From: Gammaproteobacteria bacterium
GTDB taxonomy: Bacteria > Pseudomonadota > Gammaproteobacteria > Steroidobacterales > Steroidobacteraceae
Length of the DNA stretch: 64,000 bases
Assembly: GCA_947455595.1 (NCBI GenBank)
Contig: CANGOP010000004.1
Location: 1-64,000, forward strand
Reading direction: 5' to 3'
In this document: piece after piece, positions 17,934-26,631 of the stretch
How positions within the stretch are numbered: the stretch's first letter is position 1
Layout of the letters: every line of letters starts with the position of its first letter
The notes under the pieces: model-generated
Told to the model about the DNA's origin: nothing
Databases searched by the model: none
What the model saw: only the letters and a program-made list of their open reading frames with translations
Translations under genes and position numbers: made by a program

Positions 17934-19463
17934 ATGCTGAAAAACCGTCGACTGCGCCGACTCATCCCGTTCGCTGTGGTGGCTATCGCCGTTGTCGCCG
18001 GTCAACGGCACCGGCTCGCAACGCCACCCGACGCGCCCACCGCGAGCCCGACCTCCGTCCCCGGCCCCGCCGCGGCACCGCGTACCTTGCTGCGTGGCTC
18101 CCTGCGTCTGACCGAATGCGACCTCGCCGCGCCACGCACGCCCTTCGCCTCCGTGGCCGCTTACTGCGCCAGCGTGCCGGTACCGGAAGATCGGTCACAT
18201 CCGCAGGGACGGCACATTTCGCTGCGCATCGCGCTCATCCCCGCGACCGCTGAAAAGCGCGCAACCGATGCGGTGACCTTTTTGGATGGCGGACCCGGCG
18301 GCGCGGCCCTCTCGGACTTCCCGCTCGTGGCCCATGCCTTCGCACCGCTGCTCAAATCACGCGACATCCTGCTCATCGATCAGCGTGGTACCGGCCAATC
18401 CAATGCCTTCGAATGCCCATCGAGCACGGAGACCGATGTCAGAAAACGGGTCAGTGCCTGCGCGGCCCACGTCTCGACCTACGCGGATCCACAATTCTAT
18501 ACGACTCTGGATGCGACCGCGGATCTCGATGACGTACGCGCCAAGCTCGGTTACCCGACACTGACGCTCATCGGCGTCTCGTACGGCACCCGGGTCGCCC
18601 AGATCTACGCGCGCGACTACCCCCGTTCGGTTCGGGCCATCGTGCTCGACAGCCCGGTGCCGAACACCCTCACGCTCGGGTCGGAGCACGCCCTGAATCT
18701 CGATGCGTCCTTGCAAGCGCGTTTTGCGATCTGTGTGAGCGATCGCCGCTGCCGCGACCGCTTCGGTGATCCACGCCGGATGCTGCAATCGCTGCTGGAG
18801 CAACTAGACGCCCATCCCCTCGATGTGACGGTGGACGATCCCGTCACCCACGCAAAACGCAGCGAACACCTCACGCGCGCAGGCCTTGCTCAGCTCGTGC
18901 GTTTCTACGCGTATAGCCCGCAAACCGCGGCGCTCCTACCGCTCACGCTCGACGAGGCGCGGGCGGGACGTTATCAGGCGCTCCTCGGGCAATTGCTGTT
19001 GGTACAAGGCGACCTGTCGACTCGCCTGGATGGGCCGATGGAGTTGTCCGTGCTGTGCAGTGAGGACGCTCCGTTATTACAGAACCGGCCGGAGGATGCC
19101 CAGACAATCCTGGGGCCTGCGTTCGTTCAGCAAGCCCAAGCCGCCTGCGCGGTCTGGCCGCATGCGCCGATGCCCAAAGACTTTCATGCGCCGCTGACCG
19201 GATCCGTTCCGACCCTGCTCCTCAGCGGAGAATTCGACCCGGTCACGCCACCCCGCTATGCACACGAGATCGCCCATCACCTCACGCAGGCGAGTGTCCT
19301 GGTACTGCCGGGTCAGGGCCACTCGGTCATGGGCATCGGCTGCGCGCCCGACGTGGTGGAACGTTTTGTCAGCCACGCCTCCCTCGTCAATCTCGAGGCC
19401 GAGTGTCTGCAGCGTGAACGCGCCACCCCGTTCTTTCTCGGCTATGCCGGAGCCGCACCATGA
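17934..19463 (+). CDS. Alpha/beta-hydrolase with TAP-like C-terminal domain
   Basis: A 509-residue exported hydrolase of the tripeptidyl-aminopeptidase (SlpD/SlpE) type. A hydrophobic N-terminal segment acts as signal or anchor (residues about 9-22). An oxyanion region with LDGGPGG lies near residue 120, the nucleophile elbow GVSYGT near 220, and a TAP-like C-terminal domain with the acid in SGEFDPVTPP near 425 and the histidine in GQGHSV near 465. Peptidase activity on peptides or an amide substrate is family-level inference. It overlaps the downstream ABC gene by 4 bases. Confidence 0.88.
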   Translation: MLKNRRLRRLIPFAVVAIAVVAGQRHRLATPPDAPTASPTSVPGPAAAPRTLLRGSLRLTECDLAAPRTPFASVAAYCASVPVPEDRSHPQGRHISLRIALIPATAEKRATDAVTFLDGGPGGAALSDFPLVAHAFAPLLKSRDILLIDQRGTGQSNAFECPSSTETDVRKRVSACAAHVSTYADPQFYTTLDATADLDDVRAKLGYPTLTLIGVSYGTRVAQIYARDYPRSVRAIVLDSPVPNTLTLGSEHALNLDASLQARFAICVSDRRCRDRFGDPRRMLQSLLEQLDAHPLDVTVDDPVTHAKRSEHLTRAGLAQLVRFYAYSPQTAALLPLTLDEARAGRYQALLGQLLLVQGDLSTRLDGPMELSVLCSEDAPLLQNRPEDAQTILGPAFVQQAQAACAVWPHAPMPKDFHAPLTGSVPTLLLSGEFDPVTPPRYAHEIAHHLTQASVLVLPGQGHSVMGIGCAPDVVERFVSHASLVNLEAECLQRERATPFFLGYAGAAP

Positions 19464-20191
19464 TCGACGTTCGCCACCTGTGTAAGTCGTACGGCGACCT
19501 AGTCGCGGTCCGCGACGTGTCCTTTCTGGCACGCGACGGCGAAATCACCGGACTGCTCGGGCCCAACGGGGCCGGCAAGACGACGACTTTGCGGATGCTC
19601 TATACGCTCCTCACGCCCGATGCCGGCGAGGTCCTGGTCGATGGCATCAACGCGCACGAGGATCCCTTGGGTGCACGTCGTCAGCTCGGCGTGCTGCCCG
19701 ATGCCCGCGGCTTATACCGCCGCCTCACCGCACGCGAAAACATTGAGTACTACGCCGAACTGCATGGCATCGAGGCGGGCGCTGCCCGGGCCAGGATCGA
19801 CCATCTGATTGAGCGTCTCGGCATGCAGAACATTGCCGAGCGCCGCTGCGAGGGCTTCAGTCAGGGCGAGCGCGTCAAGACCGCCATCGCCCGTGCCTTG
19901 ATCCACGCACCGAACAACATCGTCCTCGACGAGCCCACCAACGGACTGGATGTGCTGGCAACACGAGCGTTGCGAGATTTCTTGCGGGACTTGCGTGCTG
20001 AGGGTCGCTGTGTGCTGCTGTCGACGCACGTCATGCAAGAAGTGGCCGCCCTGTGCGATCGTGTCATTGTGATCGCGCACGGCGAGGTCGTCGCCAACGG
20101 CACGCCTGATGAGTTGCGCGCACAAACCGGCGAAGCGGCGCTGGAAGACGCCTTCATGCGCCTGATTGGTGGCCAGGGGGTGGCTGCGTGA
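19460..20191 (+). CDS. natA: ABC transporter ATP-binding protein, NatA-like
   Basis: A 243-residue ABC ATPase. Walker A (GPNGAGKTTT) is near residues 35-44, the signature motif is FSQGERVK near 134, and Walker B (IVLDEPTNGLD) near 155, followed by the switch histidine in LLSTHVM. Sequence character matches NatA, the ATPase of a sodium-exporting ABC-2 system. It is translationally coupled to the hydrolase before it and to the permease after it. Confidence 0.9.
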   Translation: MIDVRHLCKSYGDLVAVRDVSFLARDGEITGLLGPNGAGKTTTLRMLYTLLTPDAGEVLVDGINAHEDPLGARRQLGVLPDARGLYRRLTARENIEYYAELHGIEAGAARARIDHLIERLGMQNIAERRCEGFSQGERVKTAIARALIHAPNNIVLDEPTNGLDVLATRALRDFLRDLRAEGRCVLLSTHVMQEVAALCDRVIVIAHGEVVANGTPDELRAQTGEAALEDAFMRLIGGQGVAA

Positions 20192-21363
20192 GCGCGCTCA
20201 CCACCGTCTTTCGCAAGGAACTGCGGGAAAGTCTGCGCGACCGACGCGCCGTGCTGAACACGCTGATCATCGGGCCATTACTCGGGCCACTCCTGTTCTT
20301 AGTGATGATCCGGGTCATCATCAGCGAACAGATACAGACCTCGGAACGCCCCCTACCCGTGGCTGTGCAGGGCGGGCAATACGCCCCGAACCTCATAGCG
20401 GCTCTCACGAGTGCGGGTGCTGACATCAGCACAGCGCCCGCGGATCCGGCGCGAGCCGTGCGCAACGAAGAGGTGGATCTCGCGCTCGTCATCCCGAAGC
20501 AATACGCCGAGGACTGGCAGGCCGGTCAACCGGCGACCGTCTTCGTTTACTACGACTCGTCCCGCAAAGAGGCCGGCTCGCGGATCGGCCGGCTCAAAGG
20601 CATGTTGGAGGCCTACAGCCGTCAGACCGGGTCCATGCGTCTGATGGTGCGCGGCGTTGCGCCGATGGTGGCTTCGCCTCTCCTCATGGCGGATCGCGAT
20701 CAAGCCACGCCCTCCTCCAAAGGCGCGATGCTCTTTGCCATGCTGCCCTACATGTTGATCCTGACCAGCTTCATCGGCGGCATGTTCTTGGCCATTGACG
20801 CGACCGCCGGTGAACGGGAACGGCAATCCTTGGAACCGCTGTTTGCGACACCGGTCCGCCGCGAATCCATTCTGGCGGGCAAAGTACTGGCCACGGCCAC
20901 CTTTGCCGGCACGTCTGTCGTGATGTCGCTGATCGCCTTTCTGATCGTGGGTCGGTTCATGCCCACGCAGGATCTGGGTATGGCGATAGACTTAGGCTCA
21001 CGGTTTTTGCTGCTCGTCTTACCGGTCATGGTGCCATTGGTCTTGTTTGTCTCCGCCTTGCAAACGTTCGTGGCCGCCTTTGCCAAGACCTTCCGCGAAG
21101 CCCAAACGCAATTAGGCCTATTGCAGATCGTGCCCGTGGTACCCGTGCTGATCGTCACGGTGATGCCGTTCAAGACCGCCCTGTGGATGTATGCGATTCC
21201 GCTGGTGGGTCAGCAGCTGGTGATCACCCGTGCGCTGCGTGGGGATGCGGTCGGATTCCTGCCGGAGTTCCTGGTCGCGGGCACGACTCTGCTGGTCGCC
21301 GCAGTGGCCTATTGGGCGGCGCGGCGTGCCTACACCTCCGAGCGCCTGGCGATCTCCGGGTAA
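20188..21363 (+). CDS. natB: ABC-2 type permease, NatB-like
   Basis: A 391-residue membrane protein: one N-terminal membrane segment (about 20-45), a large extracytoplasmic loop (50-180), then five or more membrane segments. This is the ABC-2 layout and resembles NatB, the permease of NatAB Na+ export. It begins with GTG inside the natA stop. Substrate assignment as Na+ is family-level; other small exported molecules are possible. Confidence 0.87.
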   Translation: MSALTTVFRKELRESLRDRRAVLNTLIIGPLLGPLLFLVMIRVIISEQIQTSERPLPVAVQGGQYAPNLIAALTSAGADISTAPADPARAVRNEEVDLALVIPKQYAEDWQAGQPATVFVYYDSSRKEAGSRIGRLKGMLEAYSRQTGSMRLMVRGVAPMVASPLLMADRDQATPSSKGAMLFAMLPYMLILTSFIGGMFLAIDATAGERERQSLEPLFATPVRRESILAGKVLATATFAGTSVVMSLIAFLIVGRFMPTQDLGMAIDLGSRFLLLVLPVMVPLVLFVSALQTFVAAFAKTFREAQTQLGLLQIVPVVPVLIVTVMPFKTALWMYAIPLVGQQLVITRALRGDAVGFLPEFLVAGTTLLVAAVAYWAARRAYTSERLAISG

Positions 21364-21423
21364 CGGTGATCGCGCCCCCCTCGTGCGTGACCGCAACTGC
21401 TGCGGTCACGCCGTGGAGTCGGG

Positions 21424-22080
21424 CTACAGCGCGGGCGCCACCAGATCGACGCGCTCTTCGATCCGGCGGATGATCTCGTCGAGCCCGTGCCCTGTCTTGA
21501 GATTGCTAAAGACGAAGGGACGGTTCGGCCTCATCTTCTGCGCATCCCGGTCCATGACCTCCAGCGATGCGCCCACATACGGTGCAAGATCAATCTTGTT
21601 GATCACCAAGAGATCGGACCGGGTAATGCCAGGGCCGCCCTTACGGGGAATCTTGTCGCCGGCGCTCACATCGATCACATAGATCGTGAAATCCGAGAGC
21701 TCAGGACTGAAGGTTGCGGCCAGATTGTCCCCGCCGGATTCTACAAAGACGACTTCCAGGTCACCGAACCGGCGAGCCAGTCGATCGACCGCCTCGAGAT
21801 TAATAGAGGCATCCTCACGAATCGCGGTGTGCGGACAACCACCGGTCTCGACACCGATGATGCGCTCCGGCGAGAGCGCCTCATTGCGCACGAGGAACTG
21901 TGCGTCCTCCTCGGTGTAGATATCGTTGGTGACGACGGCAATACGCCGGCGATCGCGCAACGCTCGGCACAGCGCCAGCGTCAGCGCCGTCTTGCCAGAG
22001 CCCACGGGACCACCGATGCCCACCCGCAGGGGGCTCGCGTACGTTTTAGGAGCGGAAGAGTCGAGTGTGTTGGTGTTCAT
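21424..22080 (-). CDS. ureG: Urease accessory GTPase UreG
   Basis: A 218-residue SIMIBI GTPase that powers nickel delivery to apo-urease. The P-loop (GPVGSGKT) is at 24-31 and the nickel-binding Cys-Pro-His is at 82-84. The [15 protein letters not shown] and NKID segments are canonical. The ATG at 22080 gives the normal family length; it lies inside the end of ureF, a 35-base overlap. Last gene of the operon. Confidence 0.97.
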   Translation of the reverse strand: MNTNTLDSSAPKTYASPLRVGIGGPVGSGKTALTLALCRALRDRRRIAVVTNDIYTEEDAQFLVRNEALSPERIIGVETGGCPHTAIREDASINLEAVDRLARRFGDLEVVFVESGGDNLAATFSPELSDFTIYVIDVSAGDKIPRKGGPGITRSDLLVINKIDLAPYVGASLEVMDRDAQKMRPNRPFVFSNLKTGHGLDEIIRRIEERVDLVAPAL

Positions 22081-22726
22081 GGTGCATGGAGGCCAAGACT
22101 TGGCCGGGTAAGAAGTTGGTGAGGTGATCCAAAGGACAGTCCACCGCCGCTTGCGCCAAGGCAGGCAAGCGCTGACCGATTCGACTGAGTAATCGCTGGC
22201 CGGCGCTTTGACCCAGCGGCACGGTTTTAACGGCCGCAAGCACGAGATTCTCGAGCGTCGCATAGCCATATCCAATCAAGGCGGCGTTCGCCTGCACACC
22301 GCGCGCATGGGCCGCCACTGCCCACGTGAGCGGAAAACACACGCCGTCGCGTTCCTCGATTTGATTCAGCAGCTGCAGCACCGTGGCATTAACGAGACGG
22401 TCCGTCACGAGTAGCCGATGCATGGAGCGACCCATCTGCACGGTTTCGGCGAGAAGCTCACGGGTTTCGCGGCTCGCCAGACAGCGTGCGTTGATGCGCT
22501 CAAGCTGACTCAGGTCACCGTCTGCCAGGGCCTGCATCGTCCGCGCAACGATCACGGCTTCCGAGCGGGCAATGCCGTCCACGACGACGCACTCAATCCA
22601 ATCGCCAGCCGAGGCTTCATCGGTCACCCAGCCGGCTTCCACTGCCCACTCGAGGCCCTGGGAATAAGAAAACGCGCCGACGGGCAGCGTCGCACTCGAC
22701 AGTTGCAGTAGTGCGGCGAGCGTCAT
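22046..22726 (-). CDS. ureF: Urease accessory protein UreF
   Basis: A 226-residue all-helical accessory protein that joins UreD and UreG in the urease activation complex. The N-terminal [29 protein letters not shown] segment is the family signature. It overlaps ureE by 4 bases and ureG by 35 bases, so the accessory genes are tightly coupled. Confidence 0.95.
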   Translation of the reverse strand: MTLAALLQLSSATLPVGAFSYSQGLEWAVEAGWVTDEASAGDWIECVVVDGIARSEAVIVARTMQALADGDLSQLERINARCLASRETRELLAETVQMGRSMHRLLVTDRLVNATVLQLLNQIEERDGVCFPLTWAVAAHARGVQANAALIGYGYATLENLVLAAVKTVPLGQSAGQRLLSRIGQRLPALAQAAVDCPLDHLTNFLPGQVLASMHHEHQHTRLFRS

Positions 22727-23223
22727 GCGGGGCGATACTCGTGGATCACCGGCGCCAGACTGTGGCCGGCGCCGGCGTGAGCGTGGTCATGACCGTAGGC
22801 GCCACCCTCTGGCTCAAAAGGACCCACCTCGGCGGTGGGCGTGAGCCCCAGTCCTGCCAGTAATCGCCCCAGCACCGGGTCGTGGGCGATGCGCAATAAG
22901 CCCGGCGCGATCTGCACGGCGACATGGCGATTCCCTAAATGATAGGCCGCGCGCGCCAAGAGCAAGGCATCGGCCGTCATCACTTGCAGCAACGACTCGT
23001 GTGCCGCACGAATCGTGACCACAAGACCACTCTCGGTGATCCAGCACTCACCACCGCGCAGGACGCTGCCGCGGGGAACGACCACCGCGATGGGTCGACC
23101 ATCTTCCAGTTGCGCCACATAGCGCGTGCGCACGCGTTGCTCAAACGCGAGCACCAACTCGGCTGTCGCCGACCGGTCAGCAGGCGCCCGCCCAACCAAG
23201 CGTTCGGTCGGTGCGGTGGTCAT
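22723..23223 (-). CDS. ureE: Urease accessory nickel metallochaperone UreE
   Basis: A 166-residue nickel chaperone. The peptide-binding N-terminal domain and metal-binding C-terminal domain are both present, and a short histidine-rich tail (GHDHAHAGAGH) near residues 147-157 provides extra nickel ligands. The ATG overlaps the ureC stop by one base; the stop overlaps ureF. Confidence 0.94.
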   Translation of the reverse strand: MTTAPTERLVGRAPADRSATAELVLAFEQRVRTRYVAQLEDGRPIAVVVPRGSVLRGGECWITESGLVVTIRAAHESLLQVMTADALLLARAAYHLGNRHVAVQIAPGLLRIAHDPVLGRLLAGLGLTPTAEVGPFEPEGGAYGHDHAHAGAGHSLAPVIHEYRPA

Positions 23224-24926
23224 CAGAAGAGGAAGTAGCGTTGCGCGAGCGGCAGTTCCTGTGCCGGCTCACATTCGAGTTTCACACCATCGGCACGCAC
23301 CTCATAGGTCTCTGGATCCACATCAATGACGGGTGTGGCGTCGTTATGCACCATGTCGGCCTTGGTCACTGAGCGGGTTCCACGTACGGCGACCAGCGGT
23401 TTACCCAACCCCAAGGCTTCCAGCGAACCTAGGTCCAGGGCCGCTTGGGAGACGAAGGTGACCGAGGTCTTCAGTCCCTGCCCGAAGGCCGCAAACATCG
23501 GTCGATAGTGCACCGGCTGTGGCGTCGGAATAGACGCGTTGGGATCCCCCATGGGCGCCAGCGCAATCATGCCACCCTTGAGCACCATGGCCGGTTTCGC
23601 CGCGAAGAACGCCGGACGCCACAACACCAGATCGGCCAACTTACCTGGCTCGATCGAACCCACCAGATGCGAGATGCCGTGAGTGATCGCCGGGTTGATC
23701 GTATACTTGGCGATATAGCGTTTGGCGCGGGCATTGTCGGAGCGTGCCGAATCACCCGGAAGGCTGCCGCGCTGCTGTTTCATCTTGTGCGCCGTTTGCC
23801 AGGTGCGGATCACCACCTCGCCGACCCGCCCCATCGCCTGCGAGTCCGATGACATCATCGAAAAGACCCCAAGGTCGTGGAGGATGTCTTCCGCCGCAAT
23901 CGTCTCGCGACGGATACGCGATTCGGCAAATGCAACGTCTTCGGCAATCGACGCATCCAGGTGATGGCACACCATCAACATGTCCAGATGTTCATCCACG
24001 GTGTTGACGGTATAGGGACGCGTCGGATTGGTGGAACTGGGCAACACATTCGGCAGCGCTGCCGCCCGAATGATGTCCGGCGCGTGGCCGCCTCCGGCAC
24101 CTTCGGTGTGGAAGGTGTGAATCGTGCGTCCACCAATCGCCGCGAGTGTGGTCTCGACGAAACCCGACTCGTTGAGCGTATCGGTATGAATGGCGACTTG
24201 CACATCCATCTGATCCGCAACGCTGAGACAGGTATCAATCGCTTTGGGTGTGGTGCCCCAATCCTCATGGAGTTTGAGCCCGATCGCACCGGCCTCGATC
24301 TGCTCGATGAGCGGCGCTTTTGCACTGGCATTGCCCTTGCCGAGAAATCCGAGATTCATCGGGAAGGCTTCGGCCGCGCCCAACATGCGCGCGAGGTGCC
24401 ATGGACCCGGTGTGCACGTCGTCGCCGTGGTGCCGGCCGCAGGGCCCGTGCCACCACCCAACATGGTCGTCACACCGGAGGCCAACGCATCGTCGATCTG
24501 TTGGGGACAAATGTAGTGAATATGCGAATCGACGCCGCCGGCCGTGACGATCATCCCTTCTCCGGCAATGATCTCGGTCCCGGCACCGATGGGAATATCC
24601 ACACCCGGTTGCACGTCGGGGTTGCCCGCCTTCCCCACGCGCCAGATATAGCCATCTTTGAGGCCGATATCGGCCTTCACCACACCCCAGTAATCCAAGA
24701 TGACGGCATTGGTGATGACCGTATCGGCCACCTCGGCCGAACCCAGCTGGCTTTGCCCCATGCCGTCGCGGATGACCTTTCCGCCGCCAAACTTCACTTC
24801 CTCGCCGTACACGGTGCGATCCGATTCAATCGTGATCCACAACGCCGTGTCGGCCAAGCGAATACGGTCACCGGTTGTCGGTCCGTACATTTCAGCATAA
24901 GCCTTGCGACTCACTCGGATAGCCAT
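23223..24926 (-). CDS. ureC: Urease subunit alpha UreC
   Basis: The 567-residue catalytic subunit that hydrolyses urea to ammonia and carbamate in the cytoplasm. All active-site residues are present at Klebsiella numbering plus one: His135, His137, carbamylated Lys218, His247, His273, Asp361, and the flap Cys320-His321. The protein therefore looks fully active. It starts in the ureB stop and ends at the ureE start. Confidence 0.99.
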   Translation of the reverse strand: MAIRVSRKAYAEMYGPTTGDRIRLADTALWITIESDRTVYGEEVKFGGGKVIRDGMGQSQLGSAEVADTVITNAVILDYWGVVKADIGLKDGYIWRVGKAGNPDVQPGVDIPIGAGTEIIAGEGMIVTAGGVDSHIHYICPQQIDDALASGVTTMLGGGTGPAAGTTATTCTPGPWHLARMLGAAEAFPMNLGFLGKGNASAKAPLIEQIEAGAIGLKLHEDWGTTPKAIDTCLSVADQMDVQVAIHTDTLNESGFVETTLAAIGGRTIHTFHTEGAGGGHAPDIIRAAALPNVLPSSTNPTRPYTVNTVDEHLDMLMVCHHLDASIAEDVAFAESRIRRETIAAEDILHDLGVFSMMSSDSQAMGRVGEVVIRTWQTAHKMKQQRGSLPGDSARSDNARAKRYIAKYTINPAITHGISHLVGSIEPGKLADLVLWRPAFFAAKPAMVLKGGMIALAPMGDPNASIPTPQPVHYRPMFAAFGQGLKTSVTFVSQAALDLGSLEALGLGKPLVAVRGTRSVTKADMVHNDATPVIDVDPETYEVRADGVKLECEPAQELPLAQRYFLF

Positions 24927-25231
24927 CAGAGCGCCCCCTCAACACGACCCGCAAAACCGTGAACCCGGCGACGTCCACCATAGGCGACCAAGCGCACGGT
25001 ACGCGTTTGTCCGGGCTCGAATCGCACCGCCGTACCGGCGGCGATATCGAGGCGCATGCCGCGCGCCTGGATACGATCGAACAGCAACGCATCGTTCGTT
25101 TCTGCGAAGTGATAGTGAGAGCCCACCTGCACCGGGCGATCACCGCTGTTCTTCACCTCGAGCGTGACGGTCGGCTGACCCACATTGAGTTCGATCTCAC
25201 CGTCCAGCGTTTCGATTTCACCCGGGCGCAT
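24926..25231 (-). CDS. ureB: Urease subunit beta UreB
   Basis: A 101-residue structural subunit of the bacterial three-subunit urease. It contains the conserved [10 protein letters not shown] and [10 protein letters not shown] segments. The start at 25231 is preferred because GAGGAG is 6 bases upstream and it lies just after the ureA stop; a longer reading from 25258 would overlap ureA. Confidence 0.96.
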   Translation of the reverse strand: MRPGEIETLDGEIELNVGQPTVTLEVKNSGDRPVQVGSHYHFAETNDALLFDRIQARGMRLDIAAGTAVRFEPGQTRTVRLVAYGGRRRVHGFAGRVEGAL

Positions 25232-25241
25232 GGGCGGCTCC

Positions 25242-25544
25242 TCAGAGGATGGGGTCATGAACGGTCACCAGCTTCGTCCCGTCTGGAAACGTCGCTTCCA
25301 CTTGAATCTCCGGAATCATCTCAGCCACTCCGTCCATGACGTCTGCGCGCATCAAGATCGTGCGGCCGTGATGCATGAGTTCGGCCACCGACTGTCCATC
25401 GCGCGCGCCCTCCAAAATAGCGGCACTGATGAGTGCGATCGCCTCGGGATGATTGAGCTTCAGACCACGCGCCCGGCGTCTTTCCGCGAGCAGTGCGGCC
25501 GTAAAGAGCAGGAGCTTGTCTTTTTCACGGGGAGTCAGATCCAT
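25242..25544 (-). CDS. ureA: Urease subunit gamma UreA
   Basis: A 100-residue small subunit, standard length, beginning with the invariant [12 protein letters not shown] and carrying the [11 protein letters not shown] motif. GAGGTGA lies at good spacing before the ATG. First structural gene after ureD. Confidence 0.97.
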   Translation of the reverse strand: MDLTPREKDKLLLFTAALLAERRRARGLKLNHPEAIALISAAILEGARDGQSVAELMHHGRTILMRADVMDGVAEMIPEIQVEATFPDGTKLVTVHDPIL

Positions 25545-25565
25545 CGGTCATCACCTCAACGTTCG

Positions 25566-26417
25566 TCAAACCGCCCAGATGCGCGGCGCCACCGCAATGC
25601 GCCCGAGCATAACCGGCCGCAAGACGGTCCACAGACTTTCAAACCAGGCATGCGCCGCTTCCGTCGACTGTCCGCGATAACGCGCACACAGGACATCCGG
25701 CAGGCGTGTCAGCCCCCCGTAACCTTCGCGCACCGGCAACGCTCGGCACTGTGCGAGGTCTTCCGGCGAGGGCTCGGCCCCCACCATCAGCAGGGTGCCG
25801 AAGACAGGCGCGCCACCCAACCCCGCCGGGGAGCGCCGCAGCAGACCGGCGCCCTCCACTTGCGCGTGTTCATACAGCACTTCGCGTCCGTCTACCGTCA
25901 ACCGCATGTGCGCCGTCACCAGACCCGACGCAAAGCGCTCGCCCGCATGCAGTCGACCTAAACACCACACGTCCCACGCCGCCAGACGGGCGTCAGCTGC
26001 CAAGTCGATCGACAGCTCGGCTTCAACCCGTGCGCCATCAAAGACGATGGCTTCACGCGGCAGATATTCGAGCGTCGCACCCCGATCGACACGCAAGTGC
26101 GTGCGACTGACGGCGAGCGGGCCCGCGCTGCGGTACCACTTGGCTGCCCCAGGCGTGGTGAGCAGAGCGGCCGACCGTTCGCCGACGGTCGTCTCGAGTA
26201 ACAACTGGTCCCCACCCACGAGGCCCGAGGGCGGATGCAACACGATGGCATGACAGGGCGCATCGCCCTCCGGATGCAACGCTTTCTGCACCAACAACGG
26301 GCCGGTGTGCCGGCGGCGCACCAGTTCGGTGCGCGTGCCACGCGCCTCGAACCCCAGCTCGAGACGGGCTTTCCAGCCACTGTCGGGTTGCAACGAGACG
26401 GGGGAGTTCGACGTCAT
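25566..26417 (-). CDS. ureD: Urease accessory protein UreD
   Basis: A 283-residue accessory scaffold that binds apo-urease and recruits UreF-UreG. LHPPSGLVGGD and the TTPGAAKWYRS motif are canonical UreD sequences. The start is uncertain: the ATG at 26417 matches the family length, while an in-frame ATG at 26474 has a better ribosome-like GGTGGGTG. First gene of ureDABCEFG. No nickel permease or urea transporter is adjacent. Confidence 0.93.
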   Translation of the reverse strand: MTSNSPVSLQPDSGWKARLELGFEARGTRTELVRRRHTGPLLVQKALHPEGDAPCHAIVLHPPSGLVGGDQLLLETTVGERSAALLTTPGAAKWYRSAGPLAVSRTHLRVDRGATLEYLPREAIVFDGARVEAELSIDLAADARLAAWDVWCLGRLHAGERFASGLVTAHMRLTVDGREVLYEHAQVEGAGLLRRSPAGLGGAPVFGTLLMVGAEPSPEDLAQCRALPVREGYGGLTRLPDVLCARYRGQSTEAAHAWFESLWTVLRPVMLGRIAVAPRIWAV

Positions 26418-26631
26418 TCGAGCAGCGTACACGTCGACGGTGCTTCCTGCCGGTTCACGCCACTCGCTGACCATTCACCCACCCTGCTTTATTGGCAGAC
26501 GCGTCCCATTCTTGACCAAGAGTCGTGCAAGTTCCGCGCCGCCCGTCGCCACTCGTCTCCCCCGCGACGGGACCATCGTCGCCAGGCATCACATCGGGCA
26601 CACTGCAAAAAGTCACGTTGAGGAATTCGCT

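Noticed and set aside
17840-17940. 35-codon open frame upstream of the TAP-like hydrolase
   Set aside because: No family resemblance and it includes a GC hairpin; likely chance.
23877-24962. 361-codon plus-strand frame
   Set aside because: Antisense to ureC, which has every catalytic residue; shadow of GC-rich codon usage.
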